From: Rhodopseudomonas palustris
GTDB lineage: Bacteria > Pseudomonadota > Alphaproteobacteria > Rhizobiales > Xanthobacteraceae
Reading direction: 5' to 3'
NCBI GenBank assembly: GCA_016215605.1
Contig: JACRJB010000052.1
Location: 62,001-126,000, forward strand
DNA length: 64,000 nucleotides
Shown here one piece after another: positions 1 to 9,206 of this stretch (position 1 is the stretch's first letter; each line of letters begins with the position of its first letter). The notes under the pieces are model-generated. The model worked only from the letters and a program-made list of their open reading frames with translations. It was not told the DNA's origin and searched no databases. A program made the position numbers and the translations under genes.

Positions 1-434
1 CGAAGATGCGGTCCGGCTCCAGCCGCACCTGCGGGTAGCGCTTCAGGAAGTCCCTCGTGCGGCTCCAATGCGTGGTGGCGCGCTTGCCGTCGAGCAGCCC
101 CGCCTCGGCCAGCAAATAAGCGCCCGAACAGACACTGGCGATGCGGCAGCCGCGCGCCGCCGCGGCACGCAGGAACGCCAGCGTCCGCGGGCAAGCGGCG
201 GCCGCGCGAACCCCCTCGCCGCCGGCGATCATCAGCGTGCCCATCGCGCGGTCGTGACGCAATCCGCGCGCCAGCAATTCGACGCCGGACGAACTGCGCA
301 CCGCGCCGGGCGACGCCGCCATGATCCTGACCGGGTCGGCGCGGCGGGCGTAGCGGCTCGCGATCTCGAACGCCGCAATCGGGCCCGCGGCGTCGAGCAA
401 CTGGAAATCCGGATAGACCAGCATGCCGATCATC
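1..434 (-). CDS. GlxA-family transcriptional regulator, N-terminal part (runs off the left edge)
   Basis: The reverse strand reads from an ATG at 434 without a stop to position 1, giving about 144 residues. The protein shows the DJ-1/PfpI fold typical of GlxA-type regulators: an opening strand MIGMLVYPDFQLLDAAGP and a nucleophile-elbow region RIASVCSGAYLLAEAGLLDG followed by KRATTHWS. In this family the domain senses an unknown ligand and is followed by an AraC-type helix-turn-helix, which would lie beyond the window. It is divergent from the isonitrile-hydratase-like gene at 541, a common arrangement in which the regulator controls its neighbour. The start is chosen because this is the first ATG before the conserved strand; the AraC domain is inferred, not seen. 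Confidence 0.8.
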
Positions 435-540
435 GCGTCGTCCGCCCCAATGTCTGAAATCGAGGGATATCTGCCATTTCGGACATCAGCCGACCATGCC
501 AGGATCGCCCCGTCAAGCATGTCACGCAGAGGAGTTCGCC

Positions 541-1245
541 ATGGCCGCCTTGCAGATCGGATTGTTGCTGTTTCCGAACCTCACCCAGCTCGACCTCACC
601 GGACCGCTCCAGGTGTTCTCGCGAATCCCCGGCGCCAAGGTGCATCTGGTCGGCAAGACGCTGGCGCCGGTGCCGAGCGACACCGCGCTGCTGCTGCCGC
701 CGACGATCGCGTTCGCGGACTGCCCGCAGCTCGACGTGGTGTGCGTGCCCGGCGGCGTCGGCACCGACGATCTCGTCGGCGACGCGGAGACGCTGGCGTT
801 CCTGCGCCGGCAGGCCGAGGGCGCGCGCTATCTCACCTCGGTGTGCACCGGATCGCTGGTGCTCGGCGCGGCGGGCCTGCTGCGCGGCTATCGCGCCACC
901 ACGCATTGGTCGGCGCTCGACGACCTCGCCGCGTTCGGCGCCATCCCGGATCGCGGCCGGGTCTGCATCGACCGCAACCGCATCACCGGGGGCGGCGTCA
1001 CCGCAGGAATCGACTTCGCGCTGACGCTGGCGGCGCTGCTGGCCGACCGCACCACCGCGCAGGCGATTCAGCTGATGCTGGAATACAACCCCGCGCCGCC
1101 GTTCAACGCCGGCTCGCCGGACACGGCGCCGGAGGACGTGCTGAAGATGTTGCAGGAGCGGATGCAGGGCGCGCGCAAGCGAAGGGCCGCGGCGATTGCC
1201 CAGGCCGCGGCCCGACTCGATGCGGAGACGGAAACGGCGGCCTGA
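541..1245 (+). CDS. DJ-1/PfpI family protein, isonitrile (cyclohexyl-isocyanide) hydratase-like
   Basis: A 234-residue protein of the DJ-1/PfpI superfamily. Residues 5-20 hold the first strand and a conserved Asp (D18), and the nucleophile elbow is at SVCTGSLVLGAAGLL with Cys102. This layout matches Pseudomonas isonitrile hydratase InhA, which hydrates isonitriles to N-substituted formamides, but many close relatives have unknown substrates. The ATG at 541 is preferred over an upstream start at 496 because a GAGGAG ribosome site lies seven bases ahead and the family begins just before the first strand. It faces away from the GlxA-type regulator, which probably controls it. Cytosolic. Confidence 0.75.
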   Translation: MAALQIGLLLFPNLTQLDLTGPLQVFSRIPGAKVHLVGKTLAPVPSDTALLLPPTIAFADCPQLDVVCVPGGVGTDDLVGDAETLAFLRRQAEGARYLTSVCTGSLVLGAAGLLRGYRATTHWSALDDLAAFGAIPDRGRVCIDRNRITGGGVTAGIDFALTLAALLADRTTAQAIQLMLEYNPAPPFNAGSPDTAPEDVLKMLQERMQGARKRRAAAIAQAAARLDAETETAA

Positions 1246-1257
1246 GCCGCCGCGCGA

Positions 1258-1680
1258 TCAGCTTCCCGGGGTCCAGGGCTGATAGTCGCCGGTCGCCTTC
1301 GGGCGGCGGCCGGCCGACAGCGTTGAGCCGGACGGACGATACGCCATCGGCGTGCCGGTCAGGTTCGGCTGATGCGGCTTCATCCACTCGCGCGGCTGAT
1401 ACTTCTCTTCGGTCGGCGGCACGTCGACGATGTGATGCAGCCAGCCGTGCCAGTCCGGCGGGACGCGGGTCGCCTCGGCATAGCCGTTGTAGAGCACCCA
1501 GCGCCGTTCAAACCCCAGCGTCGGGTCGATCTTACCACCGGCGGTGCGGAAATAGCGGTTGCCGCCCTCGTCGGTGCCGACCAGCTCGCCGAACCGCCAG
1601 GTCCAGAGCTGGGTGCCGAACGTAAAGCCGTTCCACCAGGTAAAAATCCGCAGCAAAAACAGTTTCATGGGCGTATCCAT
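1258..1680 (-). CDS. NADH:ubiquinone oxidoreductase subunit NDUFA12 family
   Basis: A 140-residue protein with the NDUFA12 (B17.2) signature near its start: MKLFLLRIFTWWNG, FGTQLWTWRFGELVG, GNRYF and RRWVLYNG, then VPPDWHGWLHH and a proline-rich tail. The bacterial homologues are accessory subunits of complex I found in alphaproteobacteria, at the inner membrane. The gene stands alone, convergent with the hydratase gene, as is usual for this accessory subunit. Starts at 1680 (MDTPMKLF) and 1668 (MKLF) are both possible; neither has a strong ribosome site. Longer forms starting further upstream add residues that do not look like the family. Confidence 0.88.
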   Translation of the reverse strand: MDTPMKLFLLRIFTWWNGFTFGTQLWTWRFGELVGTDEGGNRYFRTAGGKIDPTLGFERRWVLYNGYAEATRVPPDWHGWLHHIVDVPPTEEKYQPREWMKPHQPNLTGTPMAYRPSGSTLSAGRRPKATGDYQPWTPGS

Positions 1681-1915
1681 CGGGGTCGACCGCAGTCCCC
1701 TGATGCCACCGGCCGGGGCGAATGTCCAGTCGTTGCGAGTGGTTTCGAACATCCGGATTCATCGGTTCCCGAGAATGACGCAATTCGTTCACGGCCGATA
1801 CACCAGGATGTTGCGACCCTGCCCTCGTGCCTCACGTGAAAGGGCAGGAACGACGACAGCCTTCGGGTGTTGTGTTGCGGAACCGGTTTCGAATTTCCCG
1901 TTGAAGGAGCTCCTG

Positions 1916-2506
1916 ATGTTGAATTTCAAGACGTTGACCGCTGTGGCGGCGCTGGCGATTGCGATGCCGCTGGCGAGTGCTGATCGCAGCTTCGCCCAGG
2001 GCAGCATCGGCGGCGGCGGCGGTGGAGCTGCCGGCGGCGGTGGAGGCGGTGGCGGCGGTGCCGCGATGGGCGGCGGCGGCGGTGGTGCCGGCACCATCGG
2101 CGGTGGCAGCATCGGCCGTGGCGGCGGCGGCGGTGGCGGCCCCGCGATCGGCGGCGGTGGCCCGCGCGGCCCAGGCTTCGCCGGCGGCGGTCCGCGTCCC
2201 GGCTATCAGGGCGGCGGCTATCGCGGTCCGGGCTATGCCGGCGGTTACTATGGCGGCCACCGGCATTGGCGCGGCGGCGGCTATTGGCCGGGCGCCTATG
2301 GCGGCGCGTTCGTCGGCGGCCTCGGTTCGTCCTATTACTACAGCGATCCCTACGCCTACGGCTATTATGACGACGAGCCGACCGTGACGGTGATTCCGGG
2401 CGGCGGCGGGCGCGACGACGCCTATTGCTCGCAGCGCTACAAGTCCTACGACCCGGCCTCGGGCACCTATCTCGGTTACGACGGCCGCCGGCACCCCTGC
2501 CCGTAA
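1916..2506 (+). CDS. Exported glycine-rich protein with C-terminal BA14K-like motif
   Basis: A 196-residue protein with a Sec signal peptide (hydrophobic stretch LTAVAALAIAMPLASA, cleavage after the Ala-rich end), then about 80 residues almost wholly Gly with Ala, Ser and Pro, a Tyr/Gly-rich segment, and a C-terminal module CSQRYKSYDPASGTYLGYDG ending in HPCP. That last module resembles the conserved end of BA14K/lectin-like proteins of Rhizobiales, and its two cysteines could pair in the periplasm. The start at 1916 has a GAAGGAG ribosome site. Function is unknown; envelope location is inferred. The gene ends in front of a hairpin terminator. Confidence 0.75.
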   Translation: MLNFKTLTAVAALAIAMPLASADRSFAQGSIGGGGGGAAGGGGGGGGGAAMGGGGGGAGTIGGGSIGRGGGGGGGPAIGGGGPRGPGFAGGGPRPGYQGGGYRGPGYAGGYYGGHRHWRGGGYWPGAYGGAFVGGLGSSYYYSDPYAYGYYDDEPTVTVIPGGGGRDDAYCSQRYKSYDPASGTYLGYDGRRHPCP

Positions 2507-2530
2507 GTAACAACTCGTCGACCAACGCGA

Positions 2531-2555
2531 ACGGCGCCCTCAGGGCGTCGTTTTG
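2531..2555 (+). terminator. Rho-independent terminator after the glycine-rich protein gene
   Basis: The arms 2531-2540 and 2542-2551 pair over about ten positions with one G-U pair, followed by a short run of T (2551-2554). It lies 25 bases after the stop at 2506 and before the convergent transporter gene. Confidence 0.6.
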
Positions 2556-2568
2556 CTTGGCGGCGCTG

Positions 2569-3468
2569 TTACGATCGCAGCGCCAGCGCGACGCTGCCCA
2601 GCGTCACCGCGAGCGCGATCAGTTCGCGCAGCCCGAGCGGCTCGTGCAGCATCGCGGCCGAGGCCAGCACGCCGACCACCGGCACCAGCAGCGTGCCGAT
2701 CGATGCGGTCGCCGCCGGCAATCGTTCGAGCGCGGCGAACCAGCACACGTAGCAGACGCAGAACTGGATCAGCGTCATGTAGACCATCGACGCCCAGCCG
2801 GTCGCGGACAGCGACAACAGCGGCAGATCCTCGAACACCAGCCCGGCGATCGCGACCGGAATGCAGCCGAGCCCGATCTGCCAGGCGGCCAGCGACAGCG
2901 GCGGCAGCGCCAGCGGGAAATGCTTGGTCAGCACGGTGCCGAACGCGACGCAGACGGCGCCGGCGAGCGCGCACAGGATCCCGGGCAGCTTGTCGAGACT
3001 GGCGTCGAAGCCGCCGCCGCCGATCAGCACGGTGATGCCGCCGAGCGCGATCAGCAGCGCCGCCGCGCGCGTCGGCGACAGCCGCTCGCCGAGCACCGGC
3101 CAGGCCACCAACGCCACCCACAGCGGGATCGAAATGCCCAGCACCGCCGCGTCACTTGCGCGCAACCACAGCAGTGCAAGCCCCATGAAGGCGACCCAGC
3201 CGCCGATCGTCAGCAGCGACACCAGGATCAGCCGCGACCACAGGCCGCGCGGCACCGTCAGCGTCTGCCCGCGCGACAGCGCGATCAATGCCAGCGCGAC
3301 CGCGCCGACGATTCCGGCCAGCCCGCGTGACGACAGCGGCGGCCATTCCGTCAGCAGATGTTTCATGATCGGAAAATTGAGGCCCCAGCCGACCGAGGCG
3401 ACGCCGAGAAACAACAGCCCGAGCGGCGAGATCCGGCCGCGCGCAGCCGCGTCGTGAACCGTCGTCAT
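2569..3468 (-). CDS. DMT-superfamily (EamA) transporter
   Basis: A 299-residue inner-membrane protein with ten predicted hydrophobic helices and the two-repeat EamA layout. The first repeat begins LGLLFLGVASVGWGLNFPIMK, with the typical G-N-F motif in helix 1, and ends near GGITVLIGGG; the second starts KLPGILCALAGAVCVAFGTVL. Members export amino acids, metabolites or drugs; the substrate cannot be read here. ATG 3468 (MTTVHDAAARGRISP) is preferred; a GTG ten codons upstream is the alternative. It is divergent from the lytic transglycosylase. Confidence 0.85.
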   Translation of the reverse strand: MTTVHDAAARGRISPLGLLFLGVASVGWGLNFPIMKHLLTEWPPLSSRGLAGIVGAVALALIALSRGQTLTVPRGLWSRLILVSLLTIGGWVAFMGLALLWLRASDAAVLGISIPLWVALVAWPVLGERLSPTRAAALLIALGGITVLIGGGGFDASLDKLPGILCALAGAVCVAFGTVLTKHFPLALPPLSLAAWQIGLGCIPVAIAGLVFEDLPLLSLSATGWASMVYMTLIQFCVCYVCWFAALERLPAATASIGTLLVPVVGVLASAAMLHEPLGLRELIALAVTLGSVALALRS

Positions 3469-3682
3469 GATGGCGTTGCCCCCGAGCTTTTGCGTCACGA
3501 TGACCGAAAACCGGCGGCACGGCCACCTCCAAAGTGGCCGGTCGCAAGGTGGTCATGTCGTCGCGCCCCGGCGTCCGTCACGCAGCATTGAGCGATCCGC
3601 CCTGTTTTCGCCGCTGTATTCGGTTGCAAGCGGGCCGGAACGTACGTTCGGGGACACCCGAACGCCTTCACTTGCCGCGCTA

Positions 3683-5989
3683 ATGCTGACAGAATCGAGC
3701 GAATCGCCCGCTCACCGGGGACCAACGCGATTGCGTGACGACCGACCCATCCAACGCGTGACTGCTTTCGCCTCGCTGCAGCGCGGCTCGACGGCGACGC
3801 TGGCGCTGTGTCTGGGTCTCAGTCTCGGGCTCGGCGGATTCGCGGCCGAGGTCCTGGCGGCGCCGAAGCAGGTGCCGCTGCCGAAGCCGCGGCCGATCTC
3901 GCGCAGCATCGTGCCGAAGACCGCGCCCGCCACCGTTGCGGCCGTCCCCAAGCCGACGGCGAAGCTCGCCACCACGGCGCCGACGGCGCCGGTGATCGAA
4001 CCGTCACGCCCGCATCCGGCCGCGCCGCCGGTGCTGACGCGCAAGCCGGCGGCGCGCTCGGCCGTAGCCGCGACGTCGCAGACCTCGCAGGCCGACGCCG
4101 ACGCGCTCGAGAACGTCATCGAGCAAGTGCGCAAGCGCAAGGCGTCCGACGCCACGCAGATCGCCGACACGATTTCCGATCCGCTGGCGCGCAAGCTCGC
4201 CGAATGGATCATCCTGCGCGCCGAGTACAACGGCGCCAGCGTCGAGCGCTATCGCGCCTTCGTCCGCGCCAATCCGAGCTGGCCGTCGCAGACCTTCTTC
4301 CGCCGCCGCGCCGAGGCGGCGCTGTGGGACGACAGCCGCGACGATTCCGCGGTGCTGGCTTATTTCGACAACGAGACGCCGCTCACCGCCAAGGGCAAGC
4401 TGGCGCTGGCGCGCGCCATGCTGGCGCGCGGAGACCGCCGCACCGCCGAGCAATTGGTGCGCGACGCCTGGCGCAACGACACGATGTCGGCCACCCTCGA
4501 AACTTCGGCGATCGAGATGTTCGGCGCGCTGATCACACCCGGTGATCACAAGGCCCGCATGGACTCGTTCCTGTACGGCAACGACAACGAGCCCGGCCTG
4601 CGCGCCGCCAAACGGCTCGGCGCCGCGCAGCTCGCTTTGGCGAAAGCCCGCCTCGCGGTCGACAACAAAGCCGCACAGGGCAAGGCGCTGCTCGATGCCG
4701 TGCCGGACGATCTGCACAGCGATCCCGGCTACATGTTCGCCAAAATTCAGATGCTCCGCCGCGACGAGAAGATCGCCGAGGCCGGACGGCTGATGCTGAC
4801 CGTGCCGCGCGATCCGGGCCGGCTGTACAATTTCGACGAATGGTGGATCGAGCGGCGGCTGCTGGCGCGCAAGCTGATCGACATCGGCGACTATCGGCTC
4901 GCTTATTTGGTGGCGCGCAATGCCGCGACGCCGACCAAGGAAGTCTACAAGACCGAGCACGAATTCACCGCCGGCTGGATCGCGCTGCGCTTCCTGAAGG
5001 ATCCGGCGACCGCCGCGCAGCATTTCGCGCGGATCGGCACCGACACCACCAACCCCACCGCGCTGGCGCGCGCCGGCTATTGGCAGGGCCGCGCCGCCGA
5101 AGCGATCGGCCGCACCCAGGACGCCCGCGCCGCCTATTCGGCCGCCGCCGCGCAGTCGACCAGCTATTACGGGCAATTGGCCCGCGCCAAGCTCGGTCTG
5201 CCGCATCTCGATCTCAACAGCCAGCCGTCCAGCCAGGGCCGCGGCGTCGAGCGCCTCGAAGTCGTGCGCGCCGTGCAGTTGCTCTACGCCATCGGCGAAG
5301 GCGAGATCGCGATTCCGATCTTTGCCGATGTCGGCGACAATGGCGACGTCGACGCCCTGCTCGGCCTGTCCGAACTCGCAGCGCGCAACAACGACGCGCG
5401 CGCGATGCTGCTGGTCGGCAAGGCGGCGCTCAACCGCGGCCTGCCGTTCGATCACTACGCCTACCCCATGGTGGGGATTCCGCAGTTCAAGCAGATCGGT
5501 CCCGAGGTCGAGCGCAGCATCGTCTATGCGATCGCGCGCCAGGAGAGCGGCTTCAATCCGGCCGTGGTGTCGCCCGCCAAGGCCTACGGGCTGATGCAGG
5601 TGACGCCCGACGCGGCGAAATACGTCTGCCGCCGTCACGGCTGCAGCTACGACGTCCAGCGGCTGAAGAGCGATTCGGTCTACAACGCCACGCTCGGCGC
5701 CGCCGAACTCGGCGGCCTGATCGACGATTATCGCGGCTCCTACATCATGACCTTCGCCGGCTACAATGCCGGCCGCGGCAGCGTCCGCAAATGGGTCGAG
5801 CGCTACGGCGACCCGCGCGATCCCAAAGTCGATGCGGTGGACTGGGTCGAACTGATTCCGTTTTCCGAGACCCGCAACTACGTGCAGCGGATCATGGAGA
5901 ACCTGCAGGTCTATCGGGCGCGATTCGGCGGCGGTAGCCGGTTGCAGATCGACGCCGACCTGCGCCGCGGCGCCGCGGCGGTGGAGTAA
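3683..5989 (+). CDS. Soluble lytic murein transglycosylase (Slt70-like)
   Basis: About 768 residues. A signal peptide (ATLALCLGLSLGLGGFAAEVLAA) is followed by a Pro/Ala linker, a long alpha-helical TPR-like superhelix, and a C-terminal SLT domain. Its catalytic Glu lies in ARQESGFNPAVVSPAKAYG (about residue 621 from this start), followed by GLMQVTP, AYNAG and ETRNYV, the standard motifs of the family. It cleaves the MurNAc-GlcNAc bond of peptidoglycan in the periplasm, giving 1,6-anhydro products. The start is uncertain: ATG 3683 or GTG 3758, the latter nearer the signal peptide; neither has a good ribosome site. Confidence 0.92.
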   Translation: MLTESSESPAHRGPTRLRDDRPIQRVTAFASLQRGSTATLALCLGLSLGLGGFAAEVLAAPKQVPLPKPRPISRSIVPKTAPATVAAVPKPTAKLATTAPTAPVIEPSRPHPAAPPVLTRKPAARSAVAATSQTSQADADALENVIEQVRKRKASDATQIADTISDPLARKLAEWIILRAEYNGASVERYRAFVRANPSWPSQTFFRRRAEAALWDDSRDDSAVLAYFDNETPLTAKGKLALARAMLARGDRRTAEQLVRDAWRNDTMSATLETSAIEMFGALITPGDHKARMDSFLYGNDNEPGLRAAKRLGAAQLALAKARLAVDNKAAQGKALLDAVPDDLHSDPGYMFAKIQMLRRDEKIAEAGRLMLTVPRDPGRLYNFDEWWIERRLLARKLIDIGDYRLAYLVARNAATPTKEVYKTEHEFTAGWIALRFLKDPATAAQHFARIGTDTTNPTALARAGYWQGRAAEAIGRTQDARAAYSAAAAQSTSYYGQLARAKLGLPHLDLNSQPSSQGRGVERLEVVRAVQLLYAIGEGEIAIPIFADVGDNGDVDALLGLSELAARNNDARAMLLVGKAALNRGLPFDHYAYPMVGIPQFKQIGPEVERSIVYAIARQESGFNPAVVSPAKAYGLMQVTPDAAKYVCRRHGCSYDVQRLKSDSVYNATLGAAELGGLIDDYRGSYIMTFAGYNAGRGSVRKWVERYGDPRDPKVDAVDWVELIPFSETRNYVQRIMENLQVYRARFGGGSRLQIDADLRRGAAAVE

Positions 5990-6233
5990 CCCGCTACACC
6001 GGCGACCACCGTCCGGCGATTCCGCTTGCGGCAAGCGCCGCCGCCAGTTTGCCCCGAGTTTGGCCCAAGCCGATCGCCGCTCGCCGCCGGCATTGATGTA
6101 CCGCGAGACCACACGCCAGCGCTTCGATCAACGCCGTACGCGCGTGTCCCTGCCCGGCCTCAATCTGGCCGCCCGCGCAGTGGGCACTTTGCCGCGCGCC
6201 AGGCCTCCACAACGAAGACGTCCCCACAACGAA

Positions 6234-6261
6234 AAACCCCGGCGGTTGCCCGCCGGGGTTT
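6234..6261 (-). terminator. Strong terminator of the porin gene
   Basis: A perfect 12-base-pair GC-rich stem (6234-6245 with 6250-6261) and four-base loop, followed on the minus strand by a T run. It begins about 30 bases after the porin stop. The flanking A and T runs mean it could also work on the plus strand. Confidence 0.9.
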
Positions 6262-6291
6262 CGTGATGCGTTCCTTGCGGAACGATCAGGA

Positions 6292-7734
6292 TCAGAACAC
6301 GCGCTGAACGCGGAGGTTGCCGCTCCAGACACCCTGGTCCTTGAGCTCGTAGTTCGCGGTCGGCTTCGTCGCACCCGGCGACAGATTCACCAGACCGGAG
6401 TAGCTCTGGTCGAGGTAGGTGTACATCACTTCGCCCGAGAGCGTCAGGTTCTTGACGGGGGTCCAGCGAGTGACAGTGCCGATCTGAGCAATCTTGAAGT
6501 CGGGGTTGCAGACGAACCCGGCAGCAGTCGCGCAGATCTGAGCAGTGGCAGTGCCGTTGTAGTCGATCGCGGTGTACGAACCGAACAGCGAGGTCGACCA
6601 GAAGGGGTTCCAGTTGTGGTTGAACGCACCACGAACGCCCCAGGCGTTGGTCTTCGAGATACCCGTGCCGTTCAGGTTGCTGGTGCCGGCGAACACGCCG
6701 TCAGCCGCACCCGCCAGAGCCAGGCTCTGATAGCCAGCACCCGAGTTGCCGTAGATGGCGAACGAGTTGCCGGTCACGCCGCCCAGCACGTAACGGGTCG
6801 CGCCGTTCGAGTAGGTCGCCGTGAAGTTGATGCTGTCGCCGGGACCGGTCGGCAGGTTCTTGAGCGAGATCGCGCCCTGCACCGCGTAGCCCCAAGTGTC
6901 GCTCGGGTGGCCCGAGGTCTCGAGAGCGGTGTTGTAGTAGGAAGCGCGAACCTGGTGCGCAGCAGCCGACACCTGGAAGAGGCCCCAGGCCTGGTCGACG
7001 CGGATCTGACCGACGATGTCGGGGATCTGCTGACCGGCGTAGGAGTTGGTGCCGTAGACGCCGCCAGCGAAGCCGGCGTTGGTGAGGCCCGAGGTGTTGT
7101 ACAGGGCCGAACGCAGGTAGCCGGTCTGATCTTCGAGCGAGATCGCGGCCGACACGCCGTTGCCGAACTGCGCGGTGTACGACACCTGGTTGATGCCGGT
7201 GACGTCGTCGTAGCCGCCGATCAGGAACGAGGTGTTGTTACCCGGATAACCGGTCCAGGGAGTGTCGAACTGCGACACGGCCTTACCGAAGGTGAACCCG
7301 GCGAACTGCACGAAGGCGTAGTACACGCCGAGCGTGCCGCCGGCGATCGCGTCGCCCGTGGTCCAGTTGAAGGTCGCATCGAAGTAGGTGCGAACCACGC
7401 CGTATTCGGTCGCGGTGCGGGTGTCGATGTTGATGTCCTGGCGGGAACGGAAGATGTAGTTGTCAGCCAGGCGGTTCTTCTGACCAGCGTTGCCGGCCCA
7501 GGCCGGGGCGTTATAGGCGCCCGAACCGTAGAACGTCGCGTCGGCGCGCAGGTAGCCACCGAGCTTGATGCAGGTGTCGGTGCCCGGGATGTAATAGAAG
7601 CCAGCGCCGTAGATCGAGCAGACCTTCACGTATTCGACCGCTTTGGCCTTCAACGGAAGATCGGCCGCCTGCGCTCCGCTCATCGCGACGAGAGCCGCCG
7701 CGGAGCCGAGGAAAAGGCCCTTTACCATGTTCAT
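6292..7734 (-). CDS. Outer-membrane porin, Porin_2 family
   Basis: A 480-residue outer-membrane beta-barrel. The signal peptide MNMVKGLFLGSAAALVAMSG ends at QAADLP, then comes the family hallmark AVEYVKVCSIYGAGFYYIPG with TDTCIKLGGYLRADA (two cysteines). The C-terminus ends in Phe (RVQRVF) as required for barrel assembly. This is the general diffusion porin type of Bradyrhizobium and Rhodopseudomonas, forming trimers. The ATG at 7734 has a GGAGG ribosome site six bases ahead and begins exactly at the signal peptide. The gene is monocistronic with its own terminator, and its regular, strongly biased codons fit high expression. Confidence 0.95.
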   Translation of the reverse strand: MNMVKGLFLGSAAALVAMSGAQAADLPLKAKAVEYVKVCSIYGAGFYYIPGTDTCIKLGGYLRADATFYGSGAYNAPAWAGNAGQKNRLADNYIFRSRQDINIDTRTATEYGVVRTYFDATFNWTTGDAIAGGTLGVYYAFVQFAGFTFGKAVSQFDTPWTGYPGNNTSFLIGGYDDVTGINQVSYTAQFGNGVSAAISLEDQTGYLRSALYNTSGLTNAGFAGGVYGTNSYAGQQIPDIVGQIRVDQAWGLFQVSAAAHQVRASYYNTALETSGHPSDTWGYAVQGAISLKNLPTGPGDSINFTATYSNGATRYVLGGVTGNSFAIYGNSGAGYQSLALAGAADGVFAGTSNLNGTGISKTNAWGVRGAFNHNWNPFWSTSLFGSYTAIDYNGTATAQICATAAGFVCNPDFKIAQIGTVTRWTPVKNLTLSGEVMYTYLDQSYSGLVNLSPGATKPTANYELKDQGVWSGNLRVQRVF

Positions 7735-8425
7735 GTAAACCTCCAAGTTTGCTCTAGGGAAGGTTCCGATCCGCAGGATGCACACGGCACCCGAGTGGTG
7801 GTTCCTTAGTCCCATTCAAACCCGCCTAGCCGCTTCGCGCCTTCGGACACACCCGCTGAACGCGAGGGACTTAAGCGAACCACCTATTACGGGACGACCT
7901 CGGGATGCCCCCCTCCGTCGCAGTCACGAGAATTACCTAAGCGTGATGCACACGCAACAAAGGAACGCCCCAGAAGCGCTGGACTCTCGCCGTTTTTGGG
8001 GTGGTGTTGCACAAATAACACTCCGTGTTCCGCCGAGGAACTTCCGTAAGCCATTGATTTATTTTTGTAATTCAGCGGCACCGGACAACGCCGTATCGCT
8101 GCGCAGCATTTCGCGCACCGACCGGTCCCAGCGTTCCAATGCGCCCTCGCCACTGTTTTCCCGCGCCGGACGGCCGGAAAGGTGAGAATCGAATCCTCAC
8201 CTCGGGCGAATCCGAACGCCCGATCTGGCTCAGCCGCCGCATTCCGGGATCAGCAACCGGCTGAAACGGAACCCGGCGGGGTCGGCGCGTGCTGGAATCG
8301 GAGCTGGACTTAAGAGAGGGCTGCGGCCTGCGGCGAGCGGTCGCCCGCTCCGTCCGGAAGTTGCGGTTGCCAAGCATGGAATCCCGCTTGCGGGCCGCCA
8401 CCGCGTCGGGCATATCGGGCCAGCC
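7735..8425. other. Long intergenic region upstream of the porin
   Basis: No convincing gene. It should hold the porin promoter (minus strand) and that of tRNA-Ser. A perfect 7-base inverted repeat with a nine-base loop lies at 8180-8202 without a T run; its role is unknown. Confidence 0.5.
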
Positions 8426-8519
8426 GGAGACGTGGCCGAGTGGCTGAAGGCGGCGGTTTGCTAAACCGTTATAGGGTTGTAAAGCCCTATCGAGGGTTCG
8501 AATCCCTCCGTCTCCGCCA
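8426..8519 (+). tRNA. tRNA-Ser(GCU), CCA encoded
   Basis: A full cloverleaf of class II length. The acceptor stem 8426-8432 pairs with 8509-8515, the anticodon loop TTGCTAA gives GCU, there is a long variable arm, the T-loop is GGTTCGAATCC, G is the discriminator at 8516, and CCA is encoded at 8517-8519. Confidence 0.97.
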
Positions 8520-8610
8520 GCAATCATCTGATTTAATTAAATTATTCGCCCTTCGCCCCCGCGCTTCCGCGCGCGGGCCGAAACCGCTGTCGCGCCACTC
8601 GACGGCTCTG

Positions 8611-9129
8611 TCATCCTTCAGACGGCGACTCAGAGGTGTGCGCGCGCGGCCGCGCCAGATAGTCCTGCGTTTCCGGACGTTCCTTCAGCCAGCCGCTCCA
8701 GCGGTTGAAGACTTTGGCCATCCGCTCCGGCTCGACGCCGAGCTGCTGCATCGCCACCCCGCCGTTCACCGACTCGCGGTATTCGCTGAACAGGCCGTCG
8801 CGCACCACGAACCGGCTCATGCCGTCGATCACCACGAACCGCCCTTTGAACTGCGGCACCAGCGACGTGAAGCTCGACAGCGACCAGGCGTAGCCCATCG
8901 TGCCGTCGAACACCGGATCGAACATCTCCCAGCGATAGTCGTCGCCGGCGTCGCGCCGGAACAGATCGACCAGCATGTGCGCGATGTCCTTGCGGCCGCG
9001 ATGCACGCCGTAAATGTAGTCGTAATAGACGCCGTCCTCGGTGAAGCAGCGGGCGAAGCGTTCGCCGTCGGCGGCTTCGGCCGCGCGCGTTAGTTCCGTC
9101 AGCAGCCGCCGGAAGTCGTCGAGTGTCAT
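8611..9129 (-). CDS. NTF2/SnoaL-like fold protein
   Basis: A 172-residue protein with the alpha+beta cone layout of the SnoaL/NTF2 superfamily: an opening helix (LDDFRRLLTELTRAAEAADG), FARCFTEDGVYYDYIYG, and later strands (GRFVVIDGMSRFVVRDGLFSEYRE). Proteins of this fold are small isomerases, hydrolases or ligand binders; no substrate can be assigned. The start at 9129 has GGAG six bases upstream. It lies 77 bases downstream of the TonB receptor gene on the same strand and could be co-transcribed with it. Confidence 0.6.
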   Translation of the reverse strand: MTLDDFRRLLTELTRAAEAADGERFARCFTEDGVYYDYIYGVHRGRKDIAHMLVDLFRRDAGDDYRWEMFDPVFDGTMGYAWSLSSFTSLVPQFKGRFVVIDGMSRFVVRDGLFSEYRESVNGGVAMQQLGVEPERMAKVFNRWSGWLKERPETQDYLARPRAHTSESPSEG

Positions 9130-9206
9130 GGGCCGTCTCCGATCGATGGACGCTGCGCGGCATCGTATCGGCGAATGCAGCTGAGCGACACCGCCGGCGC
9201 GCGCGA

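Noticed and set aside
1832-2494. Antisense Ala-rich frames over the glycine-rich gene
   Set aside because: They arise from the GGC repeats read on the other strand as GCC.
4004-6112. A 702-residue open frame antisense to the lytic transglycosylase
   Set aside because: High-GC shadow frame; the plus strand has clear domains and catalytic motifs, while the antisense product has none.
6616-7809. A 397-residue frame antisense to the porin
   Set aside because: Valine/arginine-rich shadow of the highly expressed porin gene.
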